A DNA stretch of 64,000 nucleotides from Candidatus Aminicenantota bacterium (GCA_003141555.1 PLMN01000025.1:62001-126000), one strand, 5' to 3'; numbered from the stretch's first letter, positions 1 to 9,770 are shown. Translations and numbers: made by a program. Notes: a model not told the origin generated them from the sequence alone.

Positions 1-1307
1 GGATCCCCTTGATCGTTTCGGCTCCGGGCCTGGCCCCGGCCCGGGTGGATCAGAACGCCTGCCACATCGACATCTTCCCGACGGCCTGCGGCCTCCTCGA
101 GACGCCCCCGCCGCCCGGCCTGCAGGGCATATCGCTCGTCCCGGCCGCCCGCGGGAAGAAGCTGGCCGGCCGGCCGATCTATTTCGAGTCGCTCTATCCG
201 TATTATCGCCGGGGGTGGGCGCCCCTGAGGGGCTATATCGAAAACGATGAGAAGTTCATCGAATCCCCCATTTCGGAAGTCTATGATCTCAAGGCCGACT
301 TCGGCGAATCGAAAAATCTGGCCGGGAAGGACCTCGGCCGGGAACGGGCAACGCTCGCCCGTCTGATGAAAGAGGAATCGGCAACGGAAAGCGCCGCCCG
401 GCCGCGGCTGGACGCGGCGGCCCAGCGGATGCTCCAGAGCCTGGGCTATGTCGGGGGCTACCAGCCGCCGACCCGGGAAAGCTTCGGCCCCGAAGACGAT
501 CTGAAAACGCTCCTGCCCTACAACCGGAAATTCGAGGAAGCCGTGGATCTGAGCGGCCGAGGAGACACGGAACGGAGCATCTCCCTCCTCCGCGAGCTCA
601 TCGCCGAGCGCAAGGACTTCGACAATCCCTATCTGTACCTGGCGACCGTCCTCCAGGCGAAGCGCCGGCTCCAGGAAGCGGCGGCCGTGCTGGAAAAGGG
701 GTCGAAGGACAATCCGCGCTCCTACAAGCTGGCCATGGAATACGGGATCGTCCTGGCCGAGACCGGCCGGAACGACGAAGCCGTCGCCGTCCTGACCAGA
801 GCCGCGGGCATCATCGATTGGGACCCGGAGCTCTGGAACTACCTCGGCGTGGCGTATTGGAACAAGGGCGATCTCGACCAGGCCCGGGCCGCCTACGAAA
901 AGGCCCTGGCCCTCGACCCCGGCTACGCGGTCGTCCTGAACAACCTGGGATCCGTCGCCTTTTCCCAGGCCGTGAAGGACAAGGACGCGGCCGGATTGCG
1001 CCGGGCCATCGAATACTTCCGGAAGGCGATCAGCCACGACCCGGGCTACGCCCCGGCCTACAACGGCTTGGGGTCGGCGACCCTGATGGCCGGCGACGCG
1101 GACGGAGCGATCGCGAGCTGGCTGAAGGCCCTCGAGATCGATCCGGCCCAGAAATTCGCCTTGTACAATCTGGGCGCGGCCTATCTCGAGCGGGGGGACA
1201 AGGCCAAAGCCCGGGCCTTCTGGACAAAATACAAGGATCTCTACTACCGGACGCTCTCGGCGGCCGAGAAGGCGGCCCTCGACGCCGACCTCGAGAAGAC
1301 CCGATGA
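1..1307 (+). CDS. Sulfatase-like hydrolase with C-terminal TPR repeats (5' partial)
   Basis: The reading frame is open from base 3, so the N-terminus lies outside the window. The visible start carries the late part of an alkaline-phosphatase-superfamily/sulfatase domain: a VSAPG strand, the DIFPT segment that normally follows the last metal ligands, and the VYDLKADFGESKNLA motif typical of sulfatase C-terminal subdomains. From about visible residue 175 onward come tandem TPR units (LYLATVLQAKRRLQEAA, YLGVAYWNKGDLDQA and later copies). The catalytic residues are off-window, so the chemistry cannot be judged. The architecture matches the complete gene at 9880-12093, so the two are probably paralogues. 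A periplasmic or membrane-anchored enzyme with a protein-binding TPR tail is the likeliest reading. Confidence 0.85.
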   Translation, partial: IPLIVSAPGLAPARVDQNACHIDIFPTACGLLETPPPPGLQGISLVPAARGKKLAGRPIYFESLYPYYRRGWAPLRGYIENDEKFIESPISEVYDLKADFGESKNLAGKDLGRERATLARLMKEESATESAARPRLDAAAQRMLQSLGYVGGYQPPTRESFGPEDDLKTLLPYNRKFEEAVDLSGRGDTERSISLLRELIAERKDFDNPYLYLATVLQAKRRLQEAAAVLEKGSKDNPRSYKLAMEYGIVLAETGRNDEAVAVLTRAAGIIDWDPELWNYLGVAYWNKGDLDQARAAYEKALALDPGYAVVLNNLGSVAFSQAVKDKDAAGLRRAIEYFRKAISHDPGYAPAYNGLGSATLMAGDADGAIASWLKALEIDPAQKFALYNLGAAYLERGDKAKARAFWTKYKDLYYRTLSAAEKAALDADLEKTR

Positions 1308-1431
1308 GCGCCGCTACCCGCCGCAACGGGGCGTTCCCCGCCCTCGTTATAAATATTGGATTCGAAGGGATGGCCGTCGTCTGCGCGCCCCGGCCGGGCG
1401 GGCGGATCGCCATCTGCGTGAGGTACAGGCC

Positions 1432-3543
1432 ATGAAGAAATTCGGAATCGCCCTGTTGCTCCTGGGAGGGGTCTTATCCCTCGGCCTCGCCGCCCAGGAC
1501 GCCAAGCCCGCTCCGGCGGCCCCCAAGCCTCCGAAGATCAACGTCAAAGCCCTCCCCGAACAATACCGGGATTTCCTCGATCTGACCGCCTATATCATCA
1601 CCGACGCGGAAAAGGACATCTTCCCCCGCCTGACGAATGACCGCGACCGCGACATCTTCATCGAGAACTTTTGGAAGCTCCGCGATCCGACGCCCGGGAC
1701 ACCTGAGAACGAATACAAGGAAGAGATCATCCGGCGGTTCAACTACGCCAACAAGAAGTTCGGCACCGGGCGGCCGGGCTGGATGACCGACCGGGGCAAG
1801 TTCTATATCATCCTCGGCGAGCCGCGGAGCTACGACCGGTATCCCGGGACCCTCGGCCTCGTCCCCTGCGAAGTCTGGTATTATTATACCGATGAGACCA
1901 AGGGGTTGCCTTCTCATTTCGGCCTGGTCTTCTATCAGAAGGGCGGCGCGGGGGACTACCGGCTGTACGATCCGTTCATGGACGGCCCCAAGGCGCTCAT
2001 GCAGAACATGGCCAGCACTTCCCAGCTGGATTCGACGGACTACGAGTCGCTCTACAACAAGATCCGGGAGCTGGCCCCCGCCCTGGCCTCCATGACGATT
2101 TCGCTCACTCCGGGCGATTATGACGGCTACGGCTATCAACCGACCCCCCGCAACACCATCATCCTGGCCAACATCATCGAGTCGCCCAAGGCCAATCTCA
2201 AGCCATCCTACGCCACCCATTTCCTCGATTACAAGGGCCTGGTCAGCACCGAATACCTGACCAACTACATCGAGACCCAGGTCTGGGCGGCCGAGATCCA
2301 GGACCCGGTCCTCGACATGCGCTTCGCCCATGTCTCGATCGTGCCCCAGAAATTGACCCTCGATTACTACCAGCCCAAGGACCAGTATTTCTGCGCGTTC
2401 AAGCTCTCGGTCAGCTTGCGCAAGGGCGACCTCGTCGTCTACCAGTACACCAAGGATTACTCCCTGGAGATCCCGGCCGGCGATATGGACCGGACGCAGA
2501 AGCTCGGCATCGCCCTCGAGGATACGTTCCCGGTCGTCGAGGGGCGGTTCCACATGTCCCTCCTGCTCCAGAATACGACCGGCAAGGAATTCAGCGTCTA
2601 CGAAAGCGATATCGGCGAGGACGCGCCGGCCGCGGGCCCGCGCCTCGAGGGACCGTTCCTCGGCTACAAGCTCGACCCGGCCCGGAGCGACCTCCACATG
2701 CCCTTCGCCTTCGCCGACCGGAAGCTGGTCTTCGATCCGAAGGTCACGTTCTCCGCGGCGGAGGACATCCATGTCCACTGGTCCGTCCTGGACGTCCCAT
2801 CCGAGCTCTGGCAGGGAGGCGACGTTCAGCTGACGGTCAAGGGCCAGCGGCCCAAGGATCCCGTCACCCGGAGCTCGACCCTCAAACTGGCCGACGCCCG
2901 GTTCGGGAAGATCATGAGCCTCGATCAGACCCTGCCGGCCCGGGAGATCCCCCCCGACTATTACGAGATCCAGCTGAGTCTCCGGGCGAAGGACGGGACC
3001 GTCCTCGACCGGAAAGTCGAGCACTTCATCGTCTCCCCGGAGGGCGGGGTGGCCCACCCGATCATCAAGACGAAGGCCTTCCCCCTGTCCAACCAATTCT
3101 TCTATTACTATCAGCTGGCCGGGCAGAACGACGTCCTGAAGCGCGACCCCGCCGCCGGGGCCGCCTTCGCCAAGGCTTACGCCCTGAAACCGGACAACAA
3201 GGACGGCGTCGTCGAATACGTCAACTACCTTCTCAAGGCCCAACGGTTCGACGAGGCCCTGAAGCTCTGCGAAAACCTCCAGAACTACGATAAAGGGCCC
3301 TATAACTATCACCTCCTCAAGGGCCTCGCCCTCGTGGGAAAGACGGACTATGCCCGGGGGATCGCCAGCCTCCTCGAAGCGAACAAGATCTACAACAGCG
3401 ACACGCGCCTGCTGAACGCCCTGGGGAACGCCTATGTCCGGACCGGCCGGACCAAGGAGGCCCTGGACGCCTACCGGGCCTCGCTCAAAATGAACCCCAC
3501 CCAGGAGGACGTCAAAAAGATCCTCCAGGGCTTGGAAAAGTAA
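1432..3543 (+). CDS. GWxTD domain-containing protein with TPR tail
   Basis: 703 aa. A signal peptide covers residues 1-21 (MKKFGIALLLL... ending LAAQ). The GWxTD domain follows, with a conserved block on FIENFWKLRDPTPGTPENEY near residue 80 and the signature GWMTD at 116-120 followed by RGKFYIILGEP. The C-terminal third holds TPR units (for example ALGNAYVRTGRTKEALDAY). The GWxTD family is widespread in Acidobacteriota-like genomes and has no established biochemical function. It is exported and may work in periplasmic protein contacts. The upstream gap of 124 bp separates it from the sulfatase-like gene. The M61 peptidase gene follows after 69 bp, so the two may be co-transcribed. This is the first of four family members in the window. 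Confidence 0.88.
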   Translation: MKKFGIALLLLGGVLSLGLAAQDAKPAPAAPKPPKINVKALPEQYRDFLDLTAYIITDAEKDIFPRLTNDRDRDIFIENFWKLRDPTPGTPENEYKEEIIRRFNYANKKFGTGRPGWMTDRGKFYIILGEPRSYDRYPGTLGLVPCEVWYYYTDETKGLPSHFGLVFYQKGGAGDYRLYDPFMDGPKALMQNMASTSQLDSTDYESLYNKIRELAPALASMTISLTPGDYDGYGYQPTPRNTIILANIIESPKANLKPSYATHFLDYKGLVSTEYLTNYIETQVWAAEIQDPVLDMRFAHVSIVPQKLTLDYYQPKDQYFCAFKLSVSLRKGDLVVYQYTKDYSLEIPAGDMDRTQKLGIALEDTFPVVEGRFHMSLLLQNTTGKEFSVYESDIGEDAPAAGPRLEGPFLGYKLDPARSDLHMPFAFADRKLVFDPKVTFSAAEDIHVHWSVLDVPSELWQGGDVQLTVKGQRPKDPVTRSSTLKLADARFGKIMSLDQTLPAREIPPDYYEIQLSLRAKDGTVLDRKVEHFIVSPEGGVAHPIIKTKAFPLSNQFFYYYQLAGQNDVLKRDPAAGAAFAKAYALKPDNKDGVVEYVNYLLKAQRFDEALKLCENLQNYDKGPYNYHLLKGLALVGKTDYARGIASLLEANKIYNSDTRLLNALGNAYVRTGRTKEALDAYRASLKMNPTQEDVKKILQGLEK

Positions 3544-3612
3544 GGGCGGTCTCCGGAGGCCGCCCCGCCGGCGGCACGCGCGGAGTCCGCCGCTCGAAAA
3601 GGAGTCTCCGCC

Positions 3613-5427
3613 ATGGCCCGCACCCACCGGTTCCAAGCCGTCGTCCTCGCCCTCATCCTGGCCGCGACGGCGCCCGCCTTCGGCCGCGCGGCCGCCGAAG
3701 GGACGATGGCCTTCACCCTGTCCATGCCCCAGCCGGCCCAGCACGTCTATCACGTCGTCTTTCGCTGCGAGGGGCTCCCCGGCCCGACCCTGGACTTCAA
3801 GATGCCCGCCTGGACGCCCGGCTATTACGGCCTCTTTGATTTCGCGAAGAACGTCCGGAATTTCCGGGCGGAGGACGGCGAGGGCCGGCCGCTCGCCTGG
3901 GAGATGACCTCGGGCAACGCCTGGCGCGTGGCCGCCGACCGGACCGCGGTAGTGACGGTGACCTACGACGTCCTGGCGACGTCGACCTTCGTCGCCCAAT
4001 GCTACCTGGGCGAGGACCGCGGCTACATCGTCCCCGGCGGCGTCTTCATATACGTCGGCGGCCGGATCGGGCATCCGGTGACCGTGGCCATCGAGCCGAA
4101 TCCCGCCTGGAGCAAGATCGCCACGGGGCTCGATCGCGATCCCTCGGCCTCCCGGCCGACCTACGCCGCCCCGGACTTCGACGTCCTTTACGACAGCCCC
4201 ATCCTGATGGGCAATCTCGAGTCCCTCCCGGCCTTCGAGATCCGGGGGATCCGCCATGAGTTCTTCGGCTACGATCCCAAGGTTCCCGACCCGGCGAAAT
4301 TCATGGCCGACCTCAAGGCCGCCCTCGAGGCGGGCATCGCCGTCATCGGTGACATTCCCTACCGGCACTACATGTTTCTGGCGATCGGCCCCGGCCAGGG
4401 CGGCATCGAGCACCTGAACTCCACCTCGTTCGGATTCAACGGATCGGGCATGACCTCGCGGGCGGGGGAGATCCGGACGCTGTCTTTCCTCGCCCACGAA
4501 TACTTCCATTTGTTCAACGTCAAGCGCATCCGGCCGATCGCCCTCGGCCCCTTCGATTACGACCGGGAGAACGTCACCGGCATGCTCTGGGTCTCCGAAG
4601 GATTCACGAGCTACTATGAGGCTCTGATGCTCAAGCGAGCGGGCCTCACCTCGGCCGAGGAGCTCCTGGACGAGCTTCGCGGAAGCATCGTCGCCTATGA
4701 GAACAACCCGGGCCATCTTTTCCAGTCCGCCGTCCAATCCAGCCTCGAGACCTGGAGCCAGGGCCCGTTCGGCAAGCGGGGGGACGGGATCCGGAAGACG
4801 ATCTCGTACTACGACAAGGGGGTGGCCCTGGGAATGCTTCTCGACTTCGCCATCCGCCATGCGACCGCGAACCGAAACTCGCTCGACACCGTGATGCGGG
4901 CGCTTTACGGGACCTACTTCAAAAGCCTGGGACGCGGCTGGACCGACGCCGAATTCAGGACCGCCTGCGAGACTGCCGCCGGCGTTCCTCTCTCCGAGAT
5001 TTTCGAATACGCCGCCACGACGAAGGCCGTCGATTACGCCAAATACCTCGCCTACGCGGGCCTCGAGCTGGAAAAGTCCCGGGAGCTCCCCGAGCCGTTC
5101 CTAGGCGTGATCGCCGAGGACGCGGGAAGCAAGTTGATCGTCGCCGCGGTCGAAGAGGACTCGCCGGCGGGCCGGGCGGGCATCGCCGCCCGGGACGAGA
5201 TCAAAGCCCTGGACAAGGCTCCCGTCACGGCTAAGGCGTTGGAGACCGCCCTCGCGGCGAAAAAGCCCGGAGATAAAGTGGCCGTTCTCGTCTCCCGGAG
5301 CGGCCGGGACAGGGAGATCGAACTCACCCTGGGGCCTAAGCCGGAGAGAAGCTTCAAGATGCGCCCGATCGCCGTCCCGGACAAGCTGCAAGCCGAGATC
5401 CTCAAGGATTGGCTGGGAGGCCGCTGA
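3613..5427 (+). CDS. M61 family glycyl aminopeptidase-like metallopeptidase with PDZ domain
   Basis: 604 aa with an N-terminal signal peptide (residues 1-29). The N-terminal beta domain has the M61 block MPAWTPGYYGLFDFAKNVRN. The zinc site is HEYFH at 295-299, followed by NVKRIRP, with the third ligand expected at Glu329 in WVSEGFTSYYE. A PDZ domain lies near the C-terminus (about 495-580: FLGVIAED...AGIAARDEIKALD). This is the normal layout of the family, whose characterised members remove N-terminal glycine or alanine from peptides. It is probably periplasmic or outer-surface. The ATG is preceded by AAAAGGAG, a good ribosome-binding site. Confidence 0.92.
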   Translation: MARTHRFQAVVLALILAATAPAFGRAAAEGTMAFTLSMPQPAQHVYHVVFRCEGLPGPTLDFKMPAWTPGYYGLFDFAKNVRNFRAEDGEGRPLAWEMTSGNAWRVAADRTAVVTVTYDVLATSTFVAQCYLGEDRGYIVPGGVFIYVGGRIGHPVTVAIEPNPAWSKIATGLDRDPSASRPTYAAPDFDVLYDSPILMGNLESLPAFEIRGIRHEFFGYDPKVPDPAKFMADLKAALEAGIAVIGDIPYRHYMFLAIGPGQGGIEHLNSTSFGFNGSGMTSRAGEIRTLSFLAHEYFHLFNVKRIRPIALGPFDYDRENVTGMLWVSEGFTSYYEALMLKRAGLTSAEELLDELRGSIVAYENNPGHLFQSAVQSSLETWSQGPFGKRGDGIRKTISYYDKGVALGMLLDFAIRHATANRNSLDTVMRALYGTYFKSLGRGWTDAEFRTACETAAGVPLSEIFEYAATTKAVDYAKYLAYAGLELEKSRELPEPFLGVIAEDAGSKLIVAAVEEDSPAGRAGIAARDEIKALDKAPVTAKALETALAAKKPGDKVAVLVSRSGRDREIELTLGPKPERSFKMRPIAVPDKLQAEILKDWLGGR

Positions 5428-5525
5428 CGGCTGGCCCGAGGGCGAACCGGCGGCAGGAAACGAAATGCGGGGATGCGTCGTTGAACCTTATGACGGCCCG
5501 GAAGAGAACATATTCCGTCCTGAAT

Positions 5526-5552
5526 AATTCGTCAATCCAAGATTGACGAATT
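5526..5552. promoter_or_regulatory. Perfect 12-bp inverted repeat, candidate operator
   Basis: The two 12-bp arms AATTCGTCAATC and GATTGACGAATT are exact reverse complements separated by CAA. The element lies in the 173-bp gap before the GWxTD gene at 5601, about 50 bp upstream of its start. No T-run follows, so it does not look like a terminator. An operator or RNA hairpin is possible. Confidence 0.4.
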
Positions 5553-5600
5553 CACCCGGGGGCGGTCCGGCTTGCGGCTCCGCCGGGGGAAGGCTATAAT

Positions 5601-7700
5601 ATGAAAGTGAATAAACGCGCATTCCTAACCATCGTCCTCATCGTCATAAGCGTGGCGGTGCTCTCGGCCGTCCTGCCCGCCCAGCAAAAGAAGAAGTCCG
5701 TCAACGACCTCCCGCCCGAGTACAAGAAATGGCTCCAGGAAGAGGTGGTCTACATCATCACCCCGAAGGAGCGGGACGTCTTTCTCCAGCTCGATTCCGA
5801 CCGGGAGCGGAACATTTTCATCGAGGCGTTCTGGAAGCAGCGCAATCCCGACCCGAATGCGGCCGAGAATGCGTTCAAGATCGAGCACTACAATCGGATC
5901 AAGTACGTCAACCAATGGTTCGGCAAGAACTCCCCGACACAGGGCTGGCGGACCGACCGGGGGCGGATCTACATCCTCCTCGGGCAGCCCAAGGAAGTCC
6001 AGACCTATGAAAACGAGTACGACCTCCGGCCGTTCATCACCTGGTTTTACGACGGCATGTCCGAATACGGGCTGCCGGGCTCGTTCTACATCGCCTTCTG
6101 GAAAAAGGACATCGTCGACGATTACCGGCTCTATTCCCCGATCAATGACGGTCCCCAGCAGCTGATGGTCCATTACGCGGGCGACATGGCGGACGCCGCC
6201 ACGGCCTACCAAGCGCTCATGAAGATCGAACCGTCCGTGGCCAACGTCTCCCTATCGCTGCTCCCGGGCGAGTGGCAGTATAGTTCATCGCCGTCCCTCG
6301 CCTCCGAAATCCTGATCAAGCAGAGCATCCCGGAAGCGGCGCACGTCAAGGTCCGGGACGAATATGCCGAGAAGCTCTTGAAGTACAAGAACGTCATCGA
6401 GGTTGATTATACGGCGAACTATATCGATAACGAGTCGCTGATCAGCGTCTTCCAGGATCCCTCCGGCCTGACCTTCGTCCACTACCTGATCGAGCCCAAA
6501 CGCCTGACATTCGAGCAGACCGCCACCGGCTACCGCTCCCAGCTCGAGATCACCGGCCGCGTCACCGACATGAGGAACAACTCCGTCTACCAGTTCGACC
6601 GCTCCGTGCCCCTGGACATATCCGAGCCCATGATGGCCCAGATCAAGTCCAGATTCTTCAGCCTCCAGGATTTGTTCCCCCTGACGCCCGGCCAGTACAA
6701 GGTCAGCCTCCTCCTGAAAAACAGGCTTTCCCGGGAATTCACCTCGATCGAAGCGGACATCCTCGTCCCCGAGCCGACCGTGTTTTCGATGAGCCCGCCC
6801 GTGGCGGCTTATAAGACGGACCGCACATCGCGGTTCAAGGGCCAGAACAAGTCCTTCCTCCTGGGCGGGATCCAGTTCGTCCCGTCTCCGCGGAATGCCT
6901 TCATCGCAGACGATACCCTGTCGCTCTACTTCCAACTCCACGGGGTCCCGGCCGAGCTCCGGTCGAACGGTGCGGTCCAGTACACGATCGAGCGCCAAAA
7001 CGAGACCATGAAGCTTCCGGAGAAAATGAAGACCCTGACCCGGAACCTGCGGGACATCGCCGACCTCGGCAACATCTTCGAGGAATTCCCCCTGGCGGCC
7101 TATATTCCCTCGCACTATGTGCTCACGGTAGCCGTCGTGGACGCGTCCGGGGCCGAAAAGCTCAAATCCCGGCTCGACTTCGATATCCGGGGCGCGACGA
7201 CGATCAACCGGGCGTGGGTCCTCTCGCTGCCCCAGCCCCCGACGTCCGACCCGTCCTTCACCAATATCATCGGCGGGCAGCTCCTGGCCAAGAAGGACGT
7301 GGCCAAGGCCCGGCCGCTTCTCGAAGAAGCCTACCGGCGCGACCCCTCCTCCCCGAAATACGCGCTCGACTACGTCCGGGCCCTGATCGAAGCCAAGGAT
7401 TTCCGGGGCGTCGGGGACGTCGTCAAGCCGTTCCTGGGCGACGAGCGGCGCTACGATTTCCTGGAGTTCGCGGGCGAAGCCGCCCAGGAGCTCGGGACCT
7501 ACGCCGAGGCCATCGGCCTCTACAAGGACTACCTCTCTCATTTCGGGACGAACATCGCCATCCTGAACGCCATCGGGGAGTGCCAGCAGAAGCTGGGCAA
7601 CGCGGCCGAAGCGCTCGTCGCCTGGGAAAAGTCCCTCCAGATCGAGCCCAACCAGCCCGCCATCAAGGACAAGGTCCGGGCTCTCAAAGACAAAAAATGA
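5601..7700 (+). CDS. GWxTD domain-containing protein with TPR tail
   Basis: 699 aa. An N-terminal hydrophobic signal (residues 7-27, ending PAQQ) precedes the domain. The GWxTD signature GWRTD sits at 115-119 followed by RGRIYILLGQP, and the upstream block FIEAFWKQRNPDPNAAENAF matches the paralogue at 1432. C-terminal TPR units run from about residue 560 (ALDYVRALIEAKDF, AIGECQQKLGNAAEALVAW). A GGGGGAAGG ribosome-binding site lies 8 nt before the ATG. The stop codon overlaps the start of the next GWxTD gene (ATGA, 7697-7700), so the two are translationally coupled and probably act together. Function of the family is unknown; export to the periplasm is inferred. Confidence 0.88.
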   Translation: MKVNKRAFLTIVLIVISVAVLSAVLPAQQKKKSVNDLPPEYKKWLQEEVVYIITPKERDVFLQLDSDRERNIFIEAFWKQRNPDPNAAENAFKIEHYNRIKYVNQWFGKNSPTQGWRTDRGRIYILLGQPKEVQTYENEYDLRPFITWFYDGMSEYGLPGSFYIAFWKKDIVDDYRLYSPINDGPQQLMVHYAGDMADAATAYQALMKIEPSVANVSLSLLPGEWQYSSSPSLASEILIKQSIPEAAHVKVRDEYAEKLLKYKNVIEVDYTANYIDNESLISVFQDPSGLTFVHYLIEPKRLTFEQTATGYRSQLEITGRVTDMRNNSVYQFDRSVPLDISEPMMAQIKSRFFSLQDLFPLTPGQYKVSLLLKNRLSREFTSIEADILVPEPTVFSMSPPVAAYKTDRTSRFKGQNKSFLLGGIQFVPSPRNAFIADDTLSLYFQLHGVPAELRSNGAVQYTIERQNETMKLPEKMKTLTRNLRDIADLGNIFEEFPLAAYIPSHYVLTVAVVDASGAEKLKSRLDFDIRGATTINRAWVLSLPQPPTSDPSFTNIIGGQLLAKKDVAKARPLLEEAYRRDPSSPKYALDYVRALIEAKDFRGVGDVVKPFLGDERRYDFLEFAGEAAQELGTYAEAIGLYKDYLSHFGTNIAILNAIGECQQKLGNAAEALVAWEKSLQIEPNQPAIKDKVRALKDKK

Positions 7701-8635
7701 AGCGGCGCGGCGCGCTCGGCCTGGCGGCGGCGATCCTGCTGCTGGCCGGAGGTTGCGCCCTAAGCCGCCTGGAGCGGTCCCTCGACCCCGAGAGCCGCGA
7801 CTTCCTGTCCAAGGTCCGCTACCTGATCACCCGGAACGAGCGAGTCGCCTTTCTCCACCTCCCCGCCGACGAGCGGCCGGCCTTCATCGAGGACTTCTGG
7901 AGGAAGCGCGACCCGAACCCCGAGACCCCGGAGAACGAGTTCAAGCTCGAGTATTTCAAACGGATCGAAACGGCCAACCACCTCTTCACCGACGGCGGGG
8001 AGCCCGGCTGGCTTCAGGACCGGGGCCGGATGTACATCCTCCTGGGGCCCCCGTCCGAGCGGCTGACCTATCCCCGGGGCATCACGTTTTACGGCAAGCC
8101 GACGGAAAGCTGGTATTACGGTTTCTTCGAGCTCGACTTCATCGACGACAAATGGACCGGGGATTACCGGCTCGATCCCTACTCCGCCGAGCAGATCGGC
8201 AACATCATGCGCGCCCAGCTCGAATGGAAGCCCCACGTGGACAAGGAAGCGCCCGCGACGGGGAGCCTGGAGTGCGAATTCTCCGCCGAAAGCCGGGGCG
8301 GCGGGAAGGCCCTAGCCCGCATCCTCATCCCCTACAGGACGATCTGGATGAAGGCCGATACGGCGGGGAAGCAGTTCCGGACGACCATCACCGTCGTCCT
8401 GGAAGCCGTCCCCCTCGAATCCGCCAAGGGGGATGAAAAGAAAGCCTGGGAGTTCCGGAAGGATTACCCCCTATCCTTCACGAAGGACGAGCTCGACAAG
8501 CTCCTCTCCGAGACTTACGCGATCGAGGCCGAGGCCGTTCTCAAGCCGGGATCCTACGCGTTGAACCTGGCCCTGGAGAATGCGATTGACGGGGGCAAGA
8601 TCCATCGGAAGGCCACGGTCGTCATAGCGGATTGA
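7697..8635 (+). CDS. GWxTD-family lipoprotein with variant GWLQD motif
   Basis: 312 aa starting at the ATG that overlaps the previous stop. Upstream in-frame codons run through coding sequence of the preceding gene and are not used. The N-terminus is a lipoprotein-like signal with Cys20 (LLLAGGC). The GWxTD block is present (FIEDFWRKRDPNPETPENEF), but the signature reads GWLQD at 104-108, with Gln in place of Thr. There is no TPR tail, unlike the two longer paralogues upstream. Probably an outer-membrane- or inner-membrane-anchored partner of the 5601 protein. The Gln replacement looks genuine because RGRMYILLGPP follows in frame. Confidence 0.85.
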   Translation: MKRRGALGLAAAILLLAGGCALSRLERSLDPESRDFLSKVRYLITRNERVAFLHLPADERPAFIEDFWRKRDPNPETPENEFKLEYFKRIETANHLFTDGGEPGWLQDRGRMYILLGPPSERLTYPRGITFYGKPTESWYYGFFELDFIDDKWTGDYRLDPYSAEQIGNIMRAQLEWKPHVDKEAPATGSLECEFSAESRGGGKALARILIPYRTIWMKADTAGKQFRTTITVVLEAVPLESAKGDEKKAWEFRKDYPLSFTKDELDKLLSETYAIEAEAVLKPGSYALNLALENAIDGGKIHRKATVVIAD

Positions 8636-8801
8636 CGCCCCCCGGCCGGGGCGGGACGAAAGGCGCGCGGCCGGGTCCGGGGAACATTTCCGTTCCCGTA
8701 AAAAAATGTTACAATACGGGCTCGGGACGGGAAGGCCTGCCCTAGAATTGCAGTCCGGAATTGGCACGGCGGTTGCATATATAATAAAGGTGGAGGTAAT
8801 C

Positions 8802-9770
8802 ATGAGAACACGCGCATTCAGGATCATAGGGCTCGCGGCCCTCCTCGTCGGACTCGCCGCCGGGCTCGGCTTCGCCCAGGCCGGACGGGGCGTCGGCCGC
8901 GTCGGCGGCGTCGTCCTCGATTCCGCCGGGAACCCCATGGAGGGCGTCAAGGTCAAGATCGTCTTCGCCCAGAACGACAAGATGGTCTTCGAGCAGACGA
9001 CCAGCAAGAAGGGCGAATGGTCGTTCCTCGGCCTCGGAACCGGAAACTGGGATTTCACGGCCGTGGCCGCCGGGTTCATGCCCCAGAACAAGACGCTTTA
9101 TATCAGCCAGCTCGGGGTCAATCCCAAGGTCACCGTGACGATGCAGAAGATCCCCAAGGGAGGGGGCGGCGGCGTCGCGGACGAAGCCTCGTTCGCCATC
9201 CTCGAAAAGGGCAACCAGCTGCTCAAGGACGCCAAGTACGACGAGGCGATCGTCCAGTTCCAGGACTTCCTGACCAAGAATCCCAACCTCTACCAGGTCC
9301 AGGCGAGCATCGGGGACTGCTACCGGGCGAAGGGCGAGTTCGATAAGGCCATGGAGACCTACAACAAGGTCCTTGAGCTGGCGAAGTCCGACACCGCCCT
9401 GGGCAAGGAGATGTCGGCCAAGGCTTTCTCCGGGATCGGCAACTGCTACCTCAAGCAGGGCAAGCTCCCCGAGGCCCAGAATGCCTTCAAACAGTCGATC
9501 GAGAACTCGCCCGACGACGAAATCATGGCCTACAACGTCGGCGAGATCAACTTTTCGAACCAAGCCTACGACGACGCGATCAAGTATTTCGACATGGCCG
9601 TCCAGATCCGGCCCGATTGGCCCGACCCGTATATCAAGCTGGGCTACGTCTACCTCAACAAGGCCGAGACCGCCAAGGCCATCGAAAAGTTCGAGAAGTT
9701 CCTGACGCTCGAGCCCGACGGCGAGCGGGCCGCCCTAGCCAAGAACATCCTCAACGCCATCAAGAAGTAA
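8802..9770 (+). CDS. Exported carboxypeptidase-regulatory-like/TPR protein
   Basis: 322 aa. The start at 8802 is chosen because AAGGTGGAGGT lies just upstream and the next residues form a signal peptide (MRTRAFRIIGLAALL...GFAQ). Residues 28-110 form one carboxypeptidase-regulatory-like beta-sandwich (VGGVVLDSAGNPMEGVKVKI, ending in a VTVTMQ strand). After a glycine-rich hinge come about five TPR repeats (AIVQFQDFLTKNP, IGNCYLKQGKLPEAQNAF, YIKLGYVYLNKAETAKAI). It is probably a periplasmic scaffold. It lies between the GWxTD block and the sulfatase-like gene in the same orientation. No enzymatic residues were recognised. Confidence 0.85.
   Translation: MRTRAFRIIGLAALLVGLAAGLGFAQAGRGVGRVGGVVLDSAGNPMEGVKVKIVFAQNDKMVFEQTTSKKGEWSFLGLGTGNWDFTAVAAGFMPQNKTLYISQLGVNPKVTVTMQKIPKGGGGGVADEASFAILEKGNQLLKDAKYDEAIVQFQDFLTKNPNLYQVQASIGDCYRAKGEFDKAMETYNKVLELAKSDTALGKEMSAKAFSGIGNCYLKQGKLPEAQNAFKQSIENSPDDEIMAYNVGEINFSNQAYDDAIKYFDMAVQIRPDWPDPYIKLGYVYLNKAETAKAIEKFEKFLTLEPDGERAALAKNILNAIKK

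Noticed and set aside
1474-4860. 1128-codon open frame antisense to the GWxTD and M61 genes
   Set aside because: The plus-strand genes have signal peptides, conserved motifs and ribosome-binding sites. The antisense frame is Gly/Asp/Leu/Val-rich without motifs and follows from GC-rich third positions.
5595-5600. Exact TATAAT next to the ATG at 5601
   Set aside because: It touches the start codon, so transcription would begin inside the gene. No -35 box fits, and it is more likely the AT-rich spacer after the ribosome-binding site.
8761-8785. TTGGCA and TATAAT upstream of the TPR gene at 8802
   Set aside because: The spacer is only 13 bp, and the predicted start would fall on the ribosome-binding site.
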